A stretch of DNA of 64,000 nt, from positions 83,482 to 147,481 of the forward strand of contig CAJUTO010000001.1 of the NCBI GenBank assembly GCA_910589675.1, in the 5' to 3' direction. Position numbers and translations under genes: made by a program. Under the pieces are notes generated by a model. The model had not been told where the DNA came from and ran no database searches. It was given only the letters and a program-made list of their open reading frames with translations. How positions within the stretch are numbered: the first letter of the stretch is position 1; each line of letters opens with the position of its first letter. Source of the stretch: an uncultured Lactobacillus sp. (lineage in GTDB: Bacteria > Bacillota > Bacilli > Lactobacillales > Lactobacillaceae). Shown here one piece after another: positions 18,549-27,940 of this stretch.

Positions 18549-18905
18549 TTAAGCCCATTTATCAGCCCAATTATGGACTTGTTCAAAAACAGGTTGTAAA
18601 TCGGCACCCTTTTGAGTCAGGGTATAGCTAATAATTCCACTCTTTTTATCTACAGTACGGTTAACAATACCATCTTTTTCTAGTTCTTTTAGTCGTTCAA
18701 CTAAAACACGATCAGAGCATTTACTAATGCAACGTGCTAAATCCTTAAAACGCATTGCATTAGTATCACACAAAGAGCTAATAATTAAGCCGTTCCATTT
18801 TTTACCAATAATTCCAAAAGCATCAATAAAATGCGAACACAGTGAATAATCTTCTGGATCCGGACAGTCAGTCATTTTAGTTTTGCTTTCAATTTCTTGG
18901 GACAT
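18549..18905 (-). CDS. HxlR family transcriptional regulator
   Basis: A 118-aa winged-helix protein of the HxlR type (DUF24). The opening CPDPEDYSLCSHFIDAFGIIG contains Cys residues in the usual redox-sensing region, followed by KWNGLIISSLCDTNAMRFKDLARCI (recognition helix region) and a beta wing. HxlR proteins often sense electrophiles or oxidants through the N-terminal Cys. It is monocistronic with its own promoter; its target gene is not evident, since the neighbours (trmH-like and pheST) are unrelated. Confidence 0.9.
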   Translation of the reverse strand: MSQEIESKTKMTDCPDPEDYSLCSHFIDAFGIIGKKWNGLIISSLCDTNAMRFKDLARCISKCSDRVLVERLKELEKDGIVNRTVDKKSGIISYTLTQKGADLQPVFEQVHNWADKWA

Positions 18906-18954
18906 ATGTATTCCTCCTAAAAAATCAAAATAATTTTAAATCATCTATATTAAG

Positions 18955-18983
18955 ATTATAGTGATAACACTTACTAAAAACAA
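18955..18983 (-). promoter_or_regulatory. Promoter of the HxlR gene
   Basis: On the minus strand: -35 TTGTTT (18983-18978), 17-nt spacer, -10 TATAAT (18960-18955). The spacing is optimal. A strong AGGAGG ribosome binding site follows about 35 nt downstream of the -10. Confidence 0.72.
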
Positions 18984-18992
18984 GCTGCAAGC

Positions 18993-19754
18993 TTATGAAA
19001 AATGATAAATCATAATACCCGCTGCTACTGCCGCATTTAATGATTCTGCCTTTCCCTTTATCGGGATATAGATCTTTTTATCCGCTGTTTCAATTACCTC
19101 TTTACTTGCCCCATGAGCCTCGTTTCCAATTACGAGCGCTAATTGAGGAACTGGGGCACAATTATTCAAGGACTTAGCAGTTTTATCAAGAATGCTTACA
19201 TAGACTGGAAGACCATTTTCCTTAAAACTACTAATAGCTTCTAAAATCGGATTTTGGATAATTTGAATATGAAACTGGCTCCCCTGCATACTACGCTGAA
19301 CTTTTGGATTATATAAATCTACACTTTCTTCAGATAATACTACACCATCAAAACCAGCTGCATCGGCTGTACGAATAATTGTTCCAACATTTCCTGGATC
19401 AGTTAAATTATCTAAAACAACCCATTTTCCATATTCAAAACTAAATGATTTTGGTTGATTAATTGGTAGCACCATAAAGATATCTTGACTATTTTTAGTA
19501 CTACTTAAATGCTGAGCAATTGCATCGGTAATCTGGATGACTTTATTATCTTTTAATTTATAAGTCGTATCTAATTTTTTTAAAGCTTCTGCTGTTCCTA
19601 AAACATAAAGATAGTTTTCATGACTCTTTAAAGCTTCTTCAACTAAATGAAAACCTTCAATTAAATAAGTTTGGGTCTTTTTACGATACTTTTTTTGTTC
19701 AAGCTTTCTAAGGCTTTTAATTGTGGGATTATTTACTGAGTTAATTTCTATCAT
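18993..19754 (-). CDS. TrmH/SpoU family RNA 2'-O-ribose methyltransferase
   Basis: An SPOUT-class methyltransferase of 253 aa, with an N-terminal substrate-binding domain (about 1-100) and a C-terminal trefoil-knot domain. The three SpoU motifs are clear: LDNLTDPGNVGTIIRTA (motif 1), LALVIGNEAHG (motif 2) and IPIKGKAESLNAAVAAGI (motif 3). It resembles Bacillus YsgA and probably modifies 23S rRNA. In Bacillus ysgA sits beside pheST, and the linkage is kept here with an HxlR gene between. It is divergent from the acylphosphatase gene. Confidence 0.92.
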   Translation of the reverse strand: MIEINSVNNPTIKSLRKLEQKKYRKKTQTYLIEGFHLVEEALKSHENYLYVLGTAEALKKLDTTYKLKDNKVIQITDAIAQHLSSTKNSQDIFMVLPINQPKSFSFEYGKWVVLDNLTDPGNVGTIIRTADAAGFDGVVLSEESVDLYNPKVQRSMQGSQFHIQIIQNPILEAISSFKENGLPVYVSILDKTAKSLNNCAPVPQLALVIGNEAHGASKEVIETADKKIYIPIKGKAESLNAAVAAGIMIYHFS

Positions 19755-19851
19755 AAATTTCTACTTCCTTCTAATCTAATATTTTAAATTACCTCGCCCA
19801 AAATTAACATGTTAAAATTTAAGTTAGAATACACAGAAAAGAGCGATAATT

Positions 19852-20127
19852 ATGAAGACAGTTACAATGAGAGTTACAGGCTTAGTACAAGGAGTTGGCT
19901 TTAGATGGACAACTCAAATGATTGCCCAAGAATTAGGAATCACCGGTACTGTTAAAAATAATCCAGATGGGTCTGTATCAATTGTAGCTCAAGGGGATGA
20001 ACTCCCTTTAGAGCATTTTATCAAAAAAATTAAAGCATCTCCTTCAGTTGCTGCCCATGTTGATCATGTAGATTTAAAGATAATTCCCAATACAGAAAAA
20101 TTTACTCGCTTTAGTGTGGTTTATTGA
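19852..20127 (+). CDS. Acylphosphatase
   Basis: A 91-aa enzyme hydrolysing carboxyl-phosphate bonds such as acetyl phosphate. The catalytic pair is in place: Arg18 in GVGFRW and Asn36 in GTVKNNPDG, 18 residues apart as usual. It lies between the divergent methyltransferase gene and yidC, with yidC 63 bp downstream. The promoter region contains TAGAAT (19825-19830) and a 12-bp palindrome TTAACATGTTAA (19804-19815) at the -35 position. Confidence 0.95.
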   Translation: MKTVTMRVTGLVQGVGFRWTTQMIAQELGITGTVKNNPDGSVSIVAQGDELPLEHFIKKIKASPSVAAHVDHVDLKIIPNTEKFTRFSVVY

Positions 20128-20190
20128 TACTTTAACAAATAACTAGTAAACTTTATTGCAGTAACAATAAAGTAGGAAAGGTTATAGTTA

Positions 20191-21174
20191 ATGAAATCAA
20201 AAACTAAATATTTTAGTCTCTTTGCCATGATAACTGTGCTAGCACTTACCTTAACAGGATGTGCTAACAATGGTCATAGCATCTATCAAGCACCCACTAG
20301 TGGGCCATATGCTTGGATCTTTAGTCTATTTGGCAAACCAATTCAAAATATCATGTTAGCAGTCGAACATCAAATTGGTGGCTCAAATGGAGCTGGCTGG
20401 GCAATTATTATTATTACCTTTGTTGTTCAGCTCATTGTTATGCCACTTCGACTAGCTTCTCAGCGTAAAATGACTACCCAACAAGAAAAAACGCAAAAGC
20501 TTCAACCTCAAATGAAATTGATCCAAGAAGCACTTAAGAAGCCTGGGCTAACACAACCACAGCAAATGCAAATTAGCCAACTTCAAATGCGTGTTTATAA
20601 AGAAAATAATATGTCAATGATGGGCGGAATGGGCTGCTTACCATTACTTATTCAGCTTCCAATCATGATGGGAATTTATCAAGCTGTAGCTTACTCTAAA
20701 GAATTAGCAGCTTCAAGTTTCTTTGGCATTTCTCTTGGACAACGATCCATTATCTTAACAATTATTGCTACGTTGCTGTATGTAGTTCAGGGTTATCTTT
20801 CAATGGTTGGAATACCTGAAGAACAAAAGAAAGCAATGCAAATGACTTTAATTCTAAGTCCAGCTATGACTTTCTTTATTAGTATTTCTGCTCCAGGCGC
20901 TTTAGCACTTTACTTCTTAGTCGGTGGACTTATTGCTATCTTGCAACAATTAATTACTACTTTTGTTATTATGCCAAAAGTAAAAAGAGATGTTGCAGCT
21001 GAATTAAACGAACGTCCACTTAAAGTAGTTGTTACTCAAGAAACAATCGATAGCATTCTTAACACTACTTCTTCATCAAACTCCACTCCTGAGGAAAATA
21101 AAGATCTTCATCAAGATTTACGTGCACGTAATGCCGGTAAACAAAAGCGTCCAAATGATTCTGACAAAGATTAA
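20191..21174 (+). CDS. yidC: YidC/Oxa1 family membrane protein insertase (lipoprotein)
   Basis: Inserts proteins into the cytoplasmic membrane with or without SecYEG. The 327-aa protein has a lipoprotein signal peptide with lipobox LTGC (Cys24), then about five transmembrane helices (first at about 62-82). The positively charged cytoplasmic loop (QRKMTTQQEKTQKLQPQMK) and the conserved hydrophilic-groove region match YidC1/SpoIIIJ-type proteins. The tail (about 260-327) is hydrophilic, with a moderately basic end (KQKRPNDSDKD). It is downstream of the acylphosphatase gene, a pairing common in lactobacilli, and ends at a bidirectional terminator. Confidence 0.95.
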   Translation: MKSKTKYFSLFAMITVLALTLTGCANNGHSIYQAPTSGPYAWIFSLFGKPIQNIMLAVEHQIGGSNGAGWAIIIITFVVQLIVMPLRLASQRKMTTQQEKTQKLQPQMKLIQEALKKPGLTQPQQMQISQLQMRVYKENNMSMMGGMGCLPLLIQLPIMMGIYQAVAYSKELAASSFFGISLGQRSIILTIIATLLYVVQGYLSMVGIPEEQKKAMQMTLILSPAMTFFISISAPGALALYFLVGGLIAILQQLITTFVIMPKVKRDVAAELNERPLKVVVTQETIDSILNTTSSSNSTPEENKDLHQDLRARNAGKQKRPNDSDKD

Positions 21175-21180
21175 TAAATA

Positions 21181-21214
21181 AAAATAGGGAATCCTTAACG
21201 GATTCCCTATTTTT
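21181..21214. terminator. Bidirectional terminator
   Basis: A 14-bp perfect stem AAAATAGGGAATCC / GGATTCCCTATTTT with a 5-nt loop, then TTTATTTAT. It serves yidC (+) and the histidine kinase gene (-). Confidence 0.93.
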
Positions 21215-22752
21215 TATTTATCTGACTCAGATTTTAATAATGGAAATTCAATCATGAACTTACTGCCTGAGCCAAGTGTTGAACTAACACTGATCTTTCC
21301 ATGATAACTTTCAACTAGTTTCTGAGCAATAGCTAAGCCTAGACCATTTCCACCCTTTTCACGGGTTCTAGCCTTATCTACACGATAAAAACGATTGAAA
21401 ATCTTGTCCTGCTCATCAGGAGCAATTCCTTCACCAAAATCTTGAACTAAAATCTTAACTTTATCTTCTTCAGTAGCAGCAGCCACTAAAATTTCTTTTC
21501 GATCAGTAGAATATTTAATAGCATTATCAATCAAAATGATTAAAATTTGCTCAAGATGATTACGATAAATCTTAACTATTGTATCAGGTTTTAAGTCTGT
21601 ATCATCATAAGTAATAGTAAAGTCTTGATGAATCATTCTCATGTCATTAACAGTTCGATTTAATACTTCATTGACATCAGTCGTTTTATCAGGATACTGC
21701 AAATCAACCTGCTCAGCCCTAGTTAGATCTAGCATTTCTTGAATCAAATGTTTCATTCTCTTGCTTTCTTGAAGAGAAGCCTGAATTGATTCTTCCAGTA
21801 CTTGAGGATCATCTTTTCCCCACCGCTCTAATAAATTTAAGTGTCCTTCAATTACAGCTACGGGAGTCCTCAATTCATGAGATACATCTCCTACAAATTG
21901 TTTTTGCTGCTGCATATAGGCTTGCATTCTATCAAGCATCTTATTAAAAGATATAGCCAGTTCTCCTAATTCATCATTTCTATGAAGATCGGGTACTCGC
22001 CTTTTATCAGTGGGGTCTTTATTAATATCGTGAGAAATTTGAGACATTTTCTTAATTGGTTGTACAACGCTATTAACTATCAAGTAAGACAACCCAATAA
22101 AAACTACAATAGCAATAACTGATAGACTAATCATCCAGTGTCGAATAGATTTCAATACTTGATTTTGTTGATCCATGGAATTATCCACAATCAAATACCC
22201 AGTTAACCGATGTGTCCTCTCAGAAAAAATCTTCTGATATACCTTCATATGGATTTTCCCTTGCGTCGTTACAACTTTTAATACATGACTTTCAGTTTTA
22301 CTAAATTGTGGCATCCCTTCATCGGGAACATTCCCATTACTAAAAACAACATCTCCAGCAGGATTATAAATCGTAATACTAGTATCACGATTCGATAAAG
22401 TAGCTAATACATCATCATTAAAAACATTACCGCCATTATTAGAAGTAATTGGTGTTTGTCCTTCTAAAATACGATTCGTATTAGGAGAAAGCTGAGGTAC
22501 AACATTTGAAATTTGTAAACTTGTTGGAATTTCAACGAGTCTTCTTTGAAATGTAGTTGCTACACTCTCTGTCAAATTTCTTTCCTGTGAGATAATTTGT
22601 TGCTTAACTAAAGAATAAATTGCAATTGAAAATATAACAAAAGAGACCATAATTGTCGCTGCAACTAAACTTACCCACTTAAAAGTTAGTGAGGACTTTA
22701 GAGTCTCTTTCTTAGATTTATTTTGTTTCTTCACGTGCTTCATCATTTTCAT
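21214..22752 (-). CDS. Sensor histidine kinase
   Basis: A 512-aa membrane kinase. TM1 is at about 27-49, an extracytoplasmic sensor domain at about 50-205, TM2 at about 206-226, a HAMP domain (about 227-282), HisKA with the phospho-acceptor His292 in VSHELRTP, and HATPase_c with the N, G1 (DFGEGI) and G2 (GNGLGLAI) boxes. The design is ArlS-like, and the pair resembles the lactobacillar systems linked to acid and envelope stress; signal and targets are inference. The start overlaps the response regulator by 35 bp and lacks its own clear Shine-Dalgarno site, so translation is probably coupled. A GTG six codons in is an alternative start. Confidence 0.95.
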   Translation of the reverse strand: MKMMKHVKKQNKSKKETLKSSLTFKWVSLVAATIMVSFVIFSIAIYSLVKQQIISQERNLTESVATTFQRRLVEIPTSLQISNVVPQLSPNTNRILEGQTPITSNNGGNVFNDDVLATLSNRDTSITIYNPAGDVVFSNGNVPDEGMPQFSKTESHVLKVVTTQGKIHMKVYQKIFSERTHRLTGYLIVDNSMDQQNQVLKSIRHWMISLSVIAIVVFIGLSYLIVNSVVQPIKKMSQISHDINKDPTDKRRVPDLHRNDELGELAISFNKMLDRMQAYMQQQKQFVGDVSHELRTPVAVIEGHLNLLERWGKDDPQVLEESIQASLQESKRMKHLIQEMLDLTRAEQVDLQYPDKTTDVNEVLNRTVNDMRMIHQDFTITYDDTDLKPDTIVKIYRNHLEQILIILIDNAIKYSTDRKEILVAAATEEDKVKILVQDFGEGIAPDEQDKIFNRFYRVDKARTREKGGNGLGLAIAQKLVESYHGKISVSSTLGSGSKFMIEFPLLKSESDK

Positions 22753-23446
22753 CAGTTCTTACCATATAACCGGTACCACGAACAGTCTTGATGTATGATG
22801 GACGGCCCGGTACATCAATCTTATTACGTAAATAACGCACATAGACTTCAACAACATTCGTTTCAATCTTAGATTCAGGTCCCCAAATTTTGTTTAAAAG
22901 CTGCTCTCTTGTAACAACATTATTCTTATTTTCAATTAATGTCATTAACAAGTTGTATTCACGTTTAGTTAGATCAACTGTACTATCTCCGCGGTGAACA
23001 ATTCGATTAGCTGTTTCAATAGTTAAATCATTGAAGTGAACTACCTTTTGAACTCCCATCGTATCGCCCATAGCTCTCTTTTCAATTTGTACTCTTCTTA
23101 AAACAGCACGTAAACGAGCTAATAATTCTTCGATTGCAAAAGGTTTAACAATATAATCATCAGCACCGTGGTCTAAACCTGAGACACGGTCAATTACTGA
23201 ATCTCTTGCAGTCATCATAATAATTGGAGTTGTTTTTTCTTGGCGAACACGACGAGCAATTTCTAATCCATTAAGATCTGGCAACATTAAATCTAATAAA
23301 ATTGCGTCAAAATCTTCATTTAAAGCTAAATCCAATCCTTTCCGACCGTTTCCTTCAACTTGAGTTTCATATTTTTCATGTCTTAATTCTAGTTCTACAA
23401 AACGGGCAAGATTTTTTTCATCTTCAATAATCAGAATTTTACTCAT
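22718..23446 (-). CDS. OmpR/PhoB-type response regulator
   Basis: A 242-aa transcription factor. The receiver domain (1-115) has the acidic pocket E8/D9, the phospho-acceptor Asp52 (LLDLMLPD) and the conserved Thr and Lys (MMTARD, IVKPF). The winged-helix DNA-binding domain (about 145-235) has LTKREYNLL and VYVRYLRNKID. I chose the ATG at 23446 (MSKILIIEDE), which has GGAG 6 nt upstream; the GTG four codons earlier is part of that site. It is the partner of the overlapping sensor kinase and resembles ArlR. Confidence 0.96.
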   Translation of the reverse strand: MSKILIIEDEKNLARFVELELRHEKYETQVEGNGRKGLDLALNEDFDAILLDLMLPDLNGLEIARRVRQEKTTPIIMMTARDSVIDRVSGLDHGADDYIVKPFAIEELLARLRAVLRRVQIEKRAMGDTMGVQKVVHFNDLTIETANRIVHRGDSTVDLTKREYNLLMTLIENKNNVVTREQLLNKIWGPESKIETNVVEVYVRYLRNKIDVPGRPSYIKTVRGTGYMVRTDENDEAREETK

Positions 23447-23532
23447 TATTTTCTCCACTACTATTTAATCTGGTTAAAAATTTTATTAATAAATTAATAT
23501 TAAATTTAAAGATACATTAATGCAAGGGTTTA

Positions 23533-24078
23533 TTACTTGTTTTTTTCATCTTTAAATAAATCCTTAAGCTTAGCAAAAGCAGGATTTTCTTTATTAGATT
23601 GCTGTTCTTGATAAGCTTCTTGAGAAACAACCTTCCAGCCCTCTCCTTCAGGAAAGTCTCCTTTAGCTTCTTCTTCAGGAGTCAAGATCACTGATGGTAA
23701 GCTTAAAAGCAAGTTATCTTCTACAGCCTTTTGAAGATCAATTGTATCGTCTTTAACAGTTACAATTGTATCTTCTTCATCAAGCTGTTCTTGAGTTGGT
23801 TCAACTTCACTATAGTTCTCAGTAAAGTTGAATTTTTGATGCATTTTTACTGGTTTTAAGCTACGAGTTGAAGGTGCCACAACATCTGCTTCGACAGTAA
23901 AGTTACCAGTAACAAAAGGTTCATCATAGAAGAGGTCACCGGTAACATGAACATTCTTTGCATCTTCCAGTAATTCTTTACTTCTATCAAAAAACTCTTT
24001 ACTTAACTCAACGTTCTCATCAACATGAGTTAATGGATTACGACTATTTTTAATTTGCGAATATGAAAACTTTAACAT
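23533..24078 (-). CDS. YceD/DUF177 family protein
   Basis: A 181-aa acidic cytoplasmic protein of the YceD (DUF177) family, involved in rRNA processing or 23S rRNA accumulation in bacteria and plants. The family is usually followed by rpmF (L32); here no rpmF follows and the response regulator gene comes next after 87 bp. It overlaps the tmcAL stop by one base, the last gene of the yqeG-yceD operon. The AT-rich spacer to the response regulator contains no clear terminator. Confidence 0.88.
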   Translation of the reverse strand: MLKFSYSQIKNSRNPLTHVDENVELSKEFFDRSKELLEDAKNVHVTGDLFYDEPFVTGNFTVEADVVAPSTRSLKPVKMHQKFNFTENYSEVEPTQEQLDEEDTIVTVKDDTIDLQKAVEDNLLLSLPSVILTPEEEAKGDFPEGEGWKVVSQEAYQEQQSNKENPAFAKLKDLFKDEKNK

Positions 24079-25235
24079 TATTTTACCTCGATTGGTTTAC
24101 GACCAAAATTTTGATCTTCACCTATAATTTGTTCAAAAAGCCGATCCACTTTTACTTGTAAACCTAAAGTTCCACTTGCAGCATTTTTCTTATCAACTTT
24201 TGAAATAATCGGCACTTGAACATCTTTTCTAATTTTCTTAAGATAATTTCTTCCTCGACTACTGTAACCTAACAGTAGGGTTGAAACATCTTGATAAGAA
24301 TCCTTTATTTCGTTCTCAGTGACATTTAAAAGCGTGTAAAGACATAATCTTCTTAAACGAGCATAAGTATATCGCTTAGACTTAATTTGCCGCAAAAATG
24401 AAGTAAAATCTTCTGCAGTATGAATTTCTTCCTTCATTTTGTATTCTAGTCCTTCACTCATTTGATAAATTGACTGCAATTCTTCTAAACTTGCACTTTC
24501 AATTCGATACTTCAAAAAGCTAAATAAAAGATTCCAGTTCGGATAAACTTTTTGACTTTCTAAACTTACTAATTCTCCTTTAGGAAGATATTTTTTTAAT
24601 TCAGATAAGTCATTGGGATGATGCAAACAATAATTTCTAATAGCCGTAGCTGAGGAAACTATTTTATCTTGTAAAAGTGGATCATCGTGTCCACTTCCTA
24701 CTCTTGTTATAGGATGTAAATGAAGTGGATTCTTTAATTGTTCACTTGCAACTGCATAAGCAACAGCTAACATCATGTTAGGTTGATTTACTTCATGCCC
24801 CACTTCTCTAGCAACCATTTCATTATATTGAGTAGCATAAGTTTGAGTGTAGTCTCGAAAGTCCATCCGATTCTTGGGAATTTGATTTATTTTTTGACCC
24901 AAATAAGAGAAATTTAAATTCGCATCCTCTACTCCAAAAAATAATTCTGACACTCCCAAATCACTCAACATTTTAATACTACCATTAGCAAAAATATCAG
25001 CTGGCTGCACAGCAAAAGAAAATGGTAGTTCGAATACCAAATCGGCTCCAGAAGCTAAAGCTGCCTTTGCTCTTTGCCACTTATCCATAATCGCCATTTG
25101 TCCACGTTGAACATAATTACCTGACATTACAACAATTATTGGATCATTTTTAGCTGCTAAGCGGGCTTGATTCATTAAAAACTCATGGCCACTATGAAAA
25201 GGATTATATTCGGCTACAATGCCAATTACACTCAT
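24078..25235 (-). CDS. tmcAL: tRNA(Met) cytidine acetate ligase TmcAL (YlbM)
   Basis: This nucleotidyltransferase-like enzyme makes N4-acetylcytidine at C34 of elongator tRNA-Met from acetate and ATP. Residues 8-17 ([10 protein letters not shown]) carry the HxGH nucleotidyltransferase motif (His14-His17). The basic C-terminal half (about 200-385, with [11 protein letters not shown]) binds tRNA. Length 385 fits the family. It is in the yqeG operon between rsfS and yceD; in many Firmicutes it lies in the same position or near yceD-rpmF. Confidence 0.93.
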
Positions 25236-25245
25236 ACTCTTACCT

Positions 25246-25611
25246 TTAGTCTAAGTTTAATTCTAGTTTCTTACCATTGCTCCAAAGCTTTTCTAAGCCA
25301 TAAAAGTCTCGGGCATCTTCAGTAAATACATTTACAACTACATCTCCCATATCTACCAAGAGCCAGTTAGAATCACGCGTTCCTTCAATACGGTAGTCTT
25401 CTTTTCCATGTTCATGGATCTTATCAATAATACTGTTAACGATGGCATGAAGTTGACGGTTTGAGCCAGCTGTTGTTACAACGTAGTAATCCGCTAAAAT
25501 ACTAATTCCTTGCATATCATATGCTTCAGTATCTTCACCATGTCTTTCATCGATTGCTTCTACAGTTAAATCTAATAATTTCTTACTATCCAATTTTATT
25601 TTTCCTTTCAA
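25246..25611 (-). CDS. rsfS: Ribosomal silencing factor RsfS
   Basis: RsfS binds L14 and blocks joining of ribosomal subunits when nutrients are low. The 121-aa protein has the family segments [37 protein letters not shown] and FYGLEKLW. It follows the yqeK gene by 4 bp and precedes tmcAL by 10 bp in one operon. Confidence 0.96.
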
Positions 25612-25615
25612 AATT

Positions 25616-26212
25616 CTAATCCTTTACTGCCCATTTATTGTAAGCAGCAAATGTCTTAGGATAAATCTTTTTTCTATTAGTTATTAAAAAATCAAGTGTG
25701 TGGGCTAATTCAAAGCCTACCCCATCATCTAAGTTAGCAAAAGCTACTTTTCTTGCTTCTTCTACGCCAGGAAAGTCACGACCTGGTTCAATAAAATCTG
25801 CTACAAAGACAATTTTATCTAGCGTGGTCATTTCTACATAAGCAGTAGTATGACGCTTAATAGCAGTTAAAATTTCTGGATCAGTTATCTTTAATTCCTT
25901 TTCAATAAAATATGATCCCACAATTCCATGCCAAATAGCTCGATTATAATTAAGTAAATCTGGATCAAAATGCTGTTCCTTAATCACTTCAATAAATCGG
26001 GCAGGAGAGACTTGTTTTGCATAATCATGGATAAATCCTGCTAAAGCTGCCTTATCAGGATCATAATTATTAAGTTCAGCTAACTTACGACTAGTTTCAC
26101 TTACACCAATACAATGCTTAAATCTCTTTTCATCCATGTTGCTTTTTTCTTTGGCAACAATTTCATCAGAAGTTAACGGGGAATATGTTTTAACAAAATT
26201 AATTTCAGTCAC
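25616..26212 (-). CDS. yqeK: Bis(5'-nucleosyl)-tetraphosphatase (symmetrical) YqeK, HD domain
   Basis: An HD-domain metal-dependent hydrolase that splits Ap4A to ADP. The metal ligands are visible: the first His (KRFKHCIGV), the HD pair (GFIHDYAKQ), IWHGIVGSY and IKRHTTA. I chose the GTG at 26212 because AGAGG lies 8 nt upstream and it overlaps the nadD stop by 8 bp; the longer frame (to 26248) would add 12 residues inside nadD with no ribosome binding site. This gives 198 aa, typical for the family. Confidence 0.93.
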   Translation of the reverse strand: MTEINFVKTYSPLTSDEIVAKEKSNMDEKRFKHCIGVSETSRKLAELNNYDPDKAALAGFIHDYAKQVSPARFIEVIKEQHFDPDLLNYNRAIWHGIVGSYFIEKELKITDPEILTAIKRHTTAYVEMTTLDKIVFVADFIEPGRDFPGVEEARKVAFANLDDGVGFELAHTLDFLITNRKKIYPKTFAAYNKWAVKD

Positions 26213-26831
26213 TATATAAGCCTCTTGATTTAATATATAAGCGTACACTTTCCGGTACTAAATACCGAATAGAATTACCGGTAGCTATATTTTGACGAAT
26301 TAAGGAAGATGAAATATCTAAATTAGGTGCATCAACCCAAATCATTGGAAACTTGGGATTTTGCGGATAATTTGGTCTCCTAACGCCAACCAAAGTAGAT
26401 AAAAGTGCTATAGTCTCTGGTTCGCGCCAATTTTCAAAGTCGTTTACTTCGTCACTACCCATAATTAAGTAATATTGATTACGTGGGGCTCTCTTCTTTA
26501 AGTAACGTAAAGTATCAACCATGTATGATGTTCCACCACGCATTATTTCAAAAAGCTTAACATGAAAGTGTGGATTATCATGTGTAGCCAATTCAAGCAT
26601 TGCACACCGATCTTTAGTGCTTATATTTCCCGCTATTTTTTTATGTGGCGGCGTATTATTTGGGATAAACCATATTTCATCTAAATGAAGCTGTTTTCTA
26701 ACTTGCTCAGCCATTGATAAGTGAGCTAAATGAACCGGATTAAAAGTTCCTCCCATAATTCCAATTTGTTGAGCAGAACTCGTAACCGGTTCAAATTGTA
26801 CTTGTGGCTTTTCTTTTACAACACATTGCAT
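26205..26831 (-). CDS. nadD: Nicotinate-nucleotide adenylyltransferase
   Basis: Makes nicotinic acid adenine dinucleotide in NAD synthesis. The motif GIMGGTFNPVHLAH (about 24-37) holds the adenylyltransferase GxFxPxHxxH site, and DISSSLIRQNI is the C-terminal ISSTxIR motif. Length 208 includes an unusual 20-residue lead before the Rossmann strand. The start overlaps the yqeH stop (TAATG). The RNA-binding gene yqeI (yhbY), usual between yqeH and nadD in Bacillus, is absent here. Confidence 0.95.
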   Translation of the reverse strand: MQCVVKEKPQVQFEPVTSSAQQIGIMGGTFNPVHLAHLSMAEQVRKQLHLDEIWFIPNNTPPHKKIAGNISTKDRCAMLELATHDNPHFHVKLFEIMRGGTSYMVDTLRYLKKRAPRNQYYLIMGSDEVNDFENWREPETIALLSTLVGVRRPNYPQNPKFPMIWVDAPNLDISSSLIRQNIATGNSIRYLVPESVRLYIKSRGLYSD

Positions 26832-27940
26832 TATATCAACGCTCTTCTAATTCCTAAACCAATTCCTTCTGGTGTATAAGCTTTTACTACAACATTAGCA
26901 GGTGTAGTAATAAAGCCAACTCCGCCAAATAAAATATCACTTTTTTCTTTTGGTGAAAAAGTCTGGCCCTTTAATGGTCCGAGATTATCTTCTTTACTTG
27001 GTGGAAGCAATAAATCATCTTTATGTTTTTCATAAAATGCATCCGCATTTTCAGTCTTTGTTCTGTGTACATAAAGGTCGCGAGCAACATAAATTGTAAA
27101 TCCAGCAGATGGGCCATCTACATAGTCAAAACGTCCTAAGCCAGCTAAAAAGATTGTCTGTCCAGGCAGAAGTTGGTAGGTTGCTGGCTTTAATGGCTTC
27201 TTTGGTTCAACAACTTCAAGCTCTTTTCCACTCAAATGACTAGCCAATTGATTAGTATTCAAAATCCCTGGCGTATCAATTAAATAGTGTCCATTAGAAA
27301 GTGGAATTTTAATTTCATCTAATGTTGTTCCAGGGAATTTAGAGGTAGTAATAACATCCTTTAAATCACTGTTCATATTGATGATCGCGTTGATTAACGT
27401 GGATTTTCCAACATTGGTTGTTCCAACAAAATAGATATCTTTCTTTTCGCCTTTTTTAGCTAAAAATGCCATCAATTCATCTAGATTTTTCTTTTTAGCA
27501 GCTGAAACTAAAAATATTTTTTCCGGCTTTAAGCCATTTCGATTAGCTTCTTGGCGCATCCAATCTTTAATTTTGGATTCTTTAGAATTTTTTGGAAATA
27601 AATCTACTTTATTACCAACTAAAATATATTCATTTCCACCAATAAAACGTTTAATTGAAGAAATCAATGAATTACTAAAGTCAAATAAGTCAACCACATT
27701 AACGACTAATGCCTTCTTTTGACTAATTGAATTAAGTAAGGCCAAGAAATCATCGTTATTTTCTTCAACGGGCATAATTTCATTATAATGTCTTAATCTA
27801 AAACACCGTTGACAATATACCTCATTATCATCACTCTCTAGTGCCTTTTTTAGGGCAGAAGATGGTAAGTAGCCCGATTTTTTAGGGTCTTGATCTTGTA
27901 ATATACTTCCACAACCAATACAACGTAATTCTTCACTCAT
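26831..27940 (-). CDS. yqeH: Ribosome biogenesis GTPase YqeH
   Basis: A circularly permuted GTPase needed for 30S assembly. The order of motifs is G4 (NKVD), G5 (SA), then G1 (GTTNVGKST) and G3 (DTPG), as expected for the permuted class. A zinc-finger-like CIGCG...CQRC pair opens the protein (about 6-41), and the C-terminal domain is the RNA-binding TRAP-like module. Length 369 is standard. It overlaps yqeG by 4 bp. Confidence 0.96.
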   Translation of the reverse strand: MSEELRCIGCGSILQDQDPKKSGYLPSSALKKALESDDNEVYCQRCFRLRHYNEIMPVEENNDDFLALLNSISQKKALVVNVVDLFDFSNSLISSIKRFIGGNEYILVGNKVDLFPKNSKESKIKDWMRQEANRNGLKPEKIFLVSAAKKKNLDELMAFLAKKGEKKDIYFVGTTNVGKSTLINAIINMNSDLKDVITTSKFPGTTLDEIKIPLSNGHYLIDTPGILNTNQLASHLSGKELEVVEPKKPLKPATYQLLPGQTIFLAGLGRFDYVDGPSAGFTIYVARDLYVHRTKTENADAFYEKHKDDLLLPPSKEDNLGPLKGQTFSPKEKSDILFGGVGFITTPANVVVKAYTPEGIGLGIRRALI

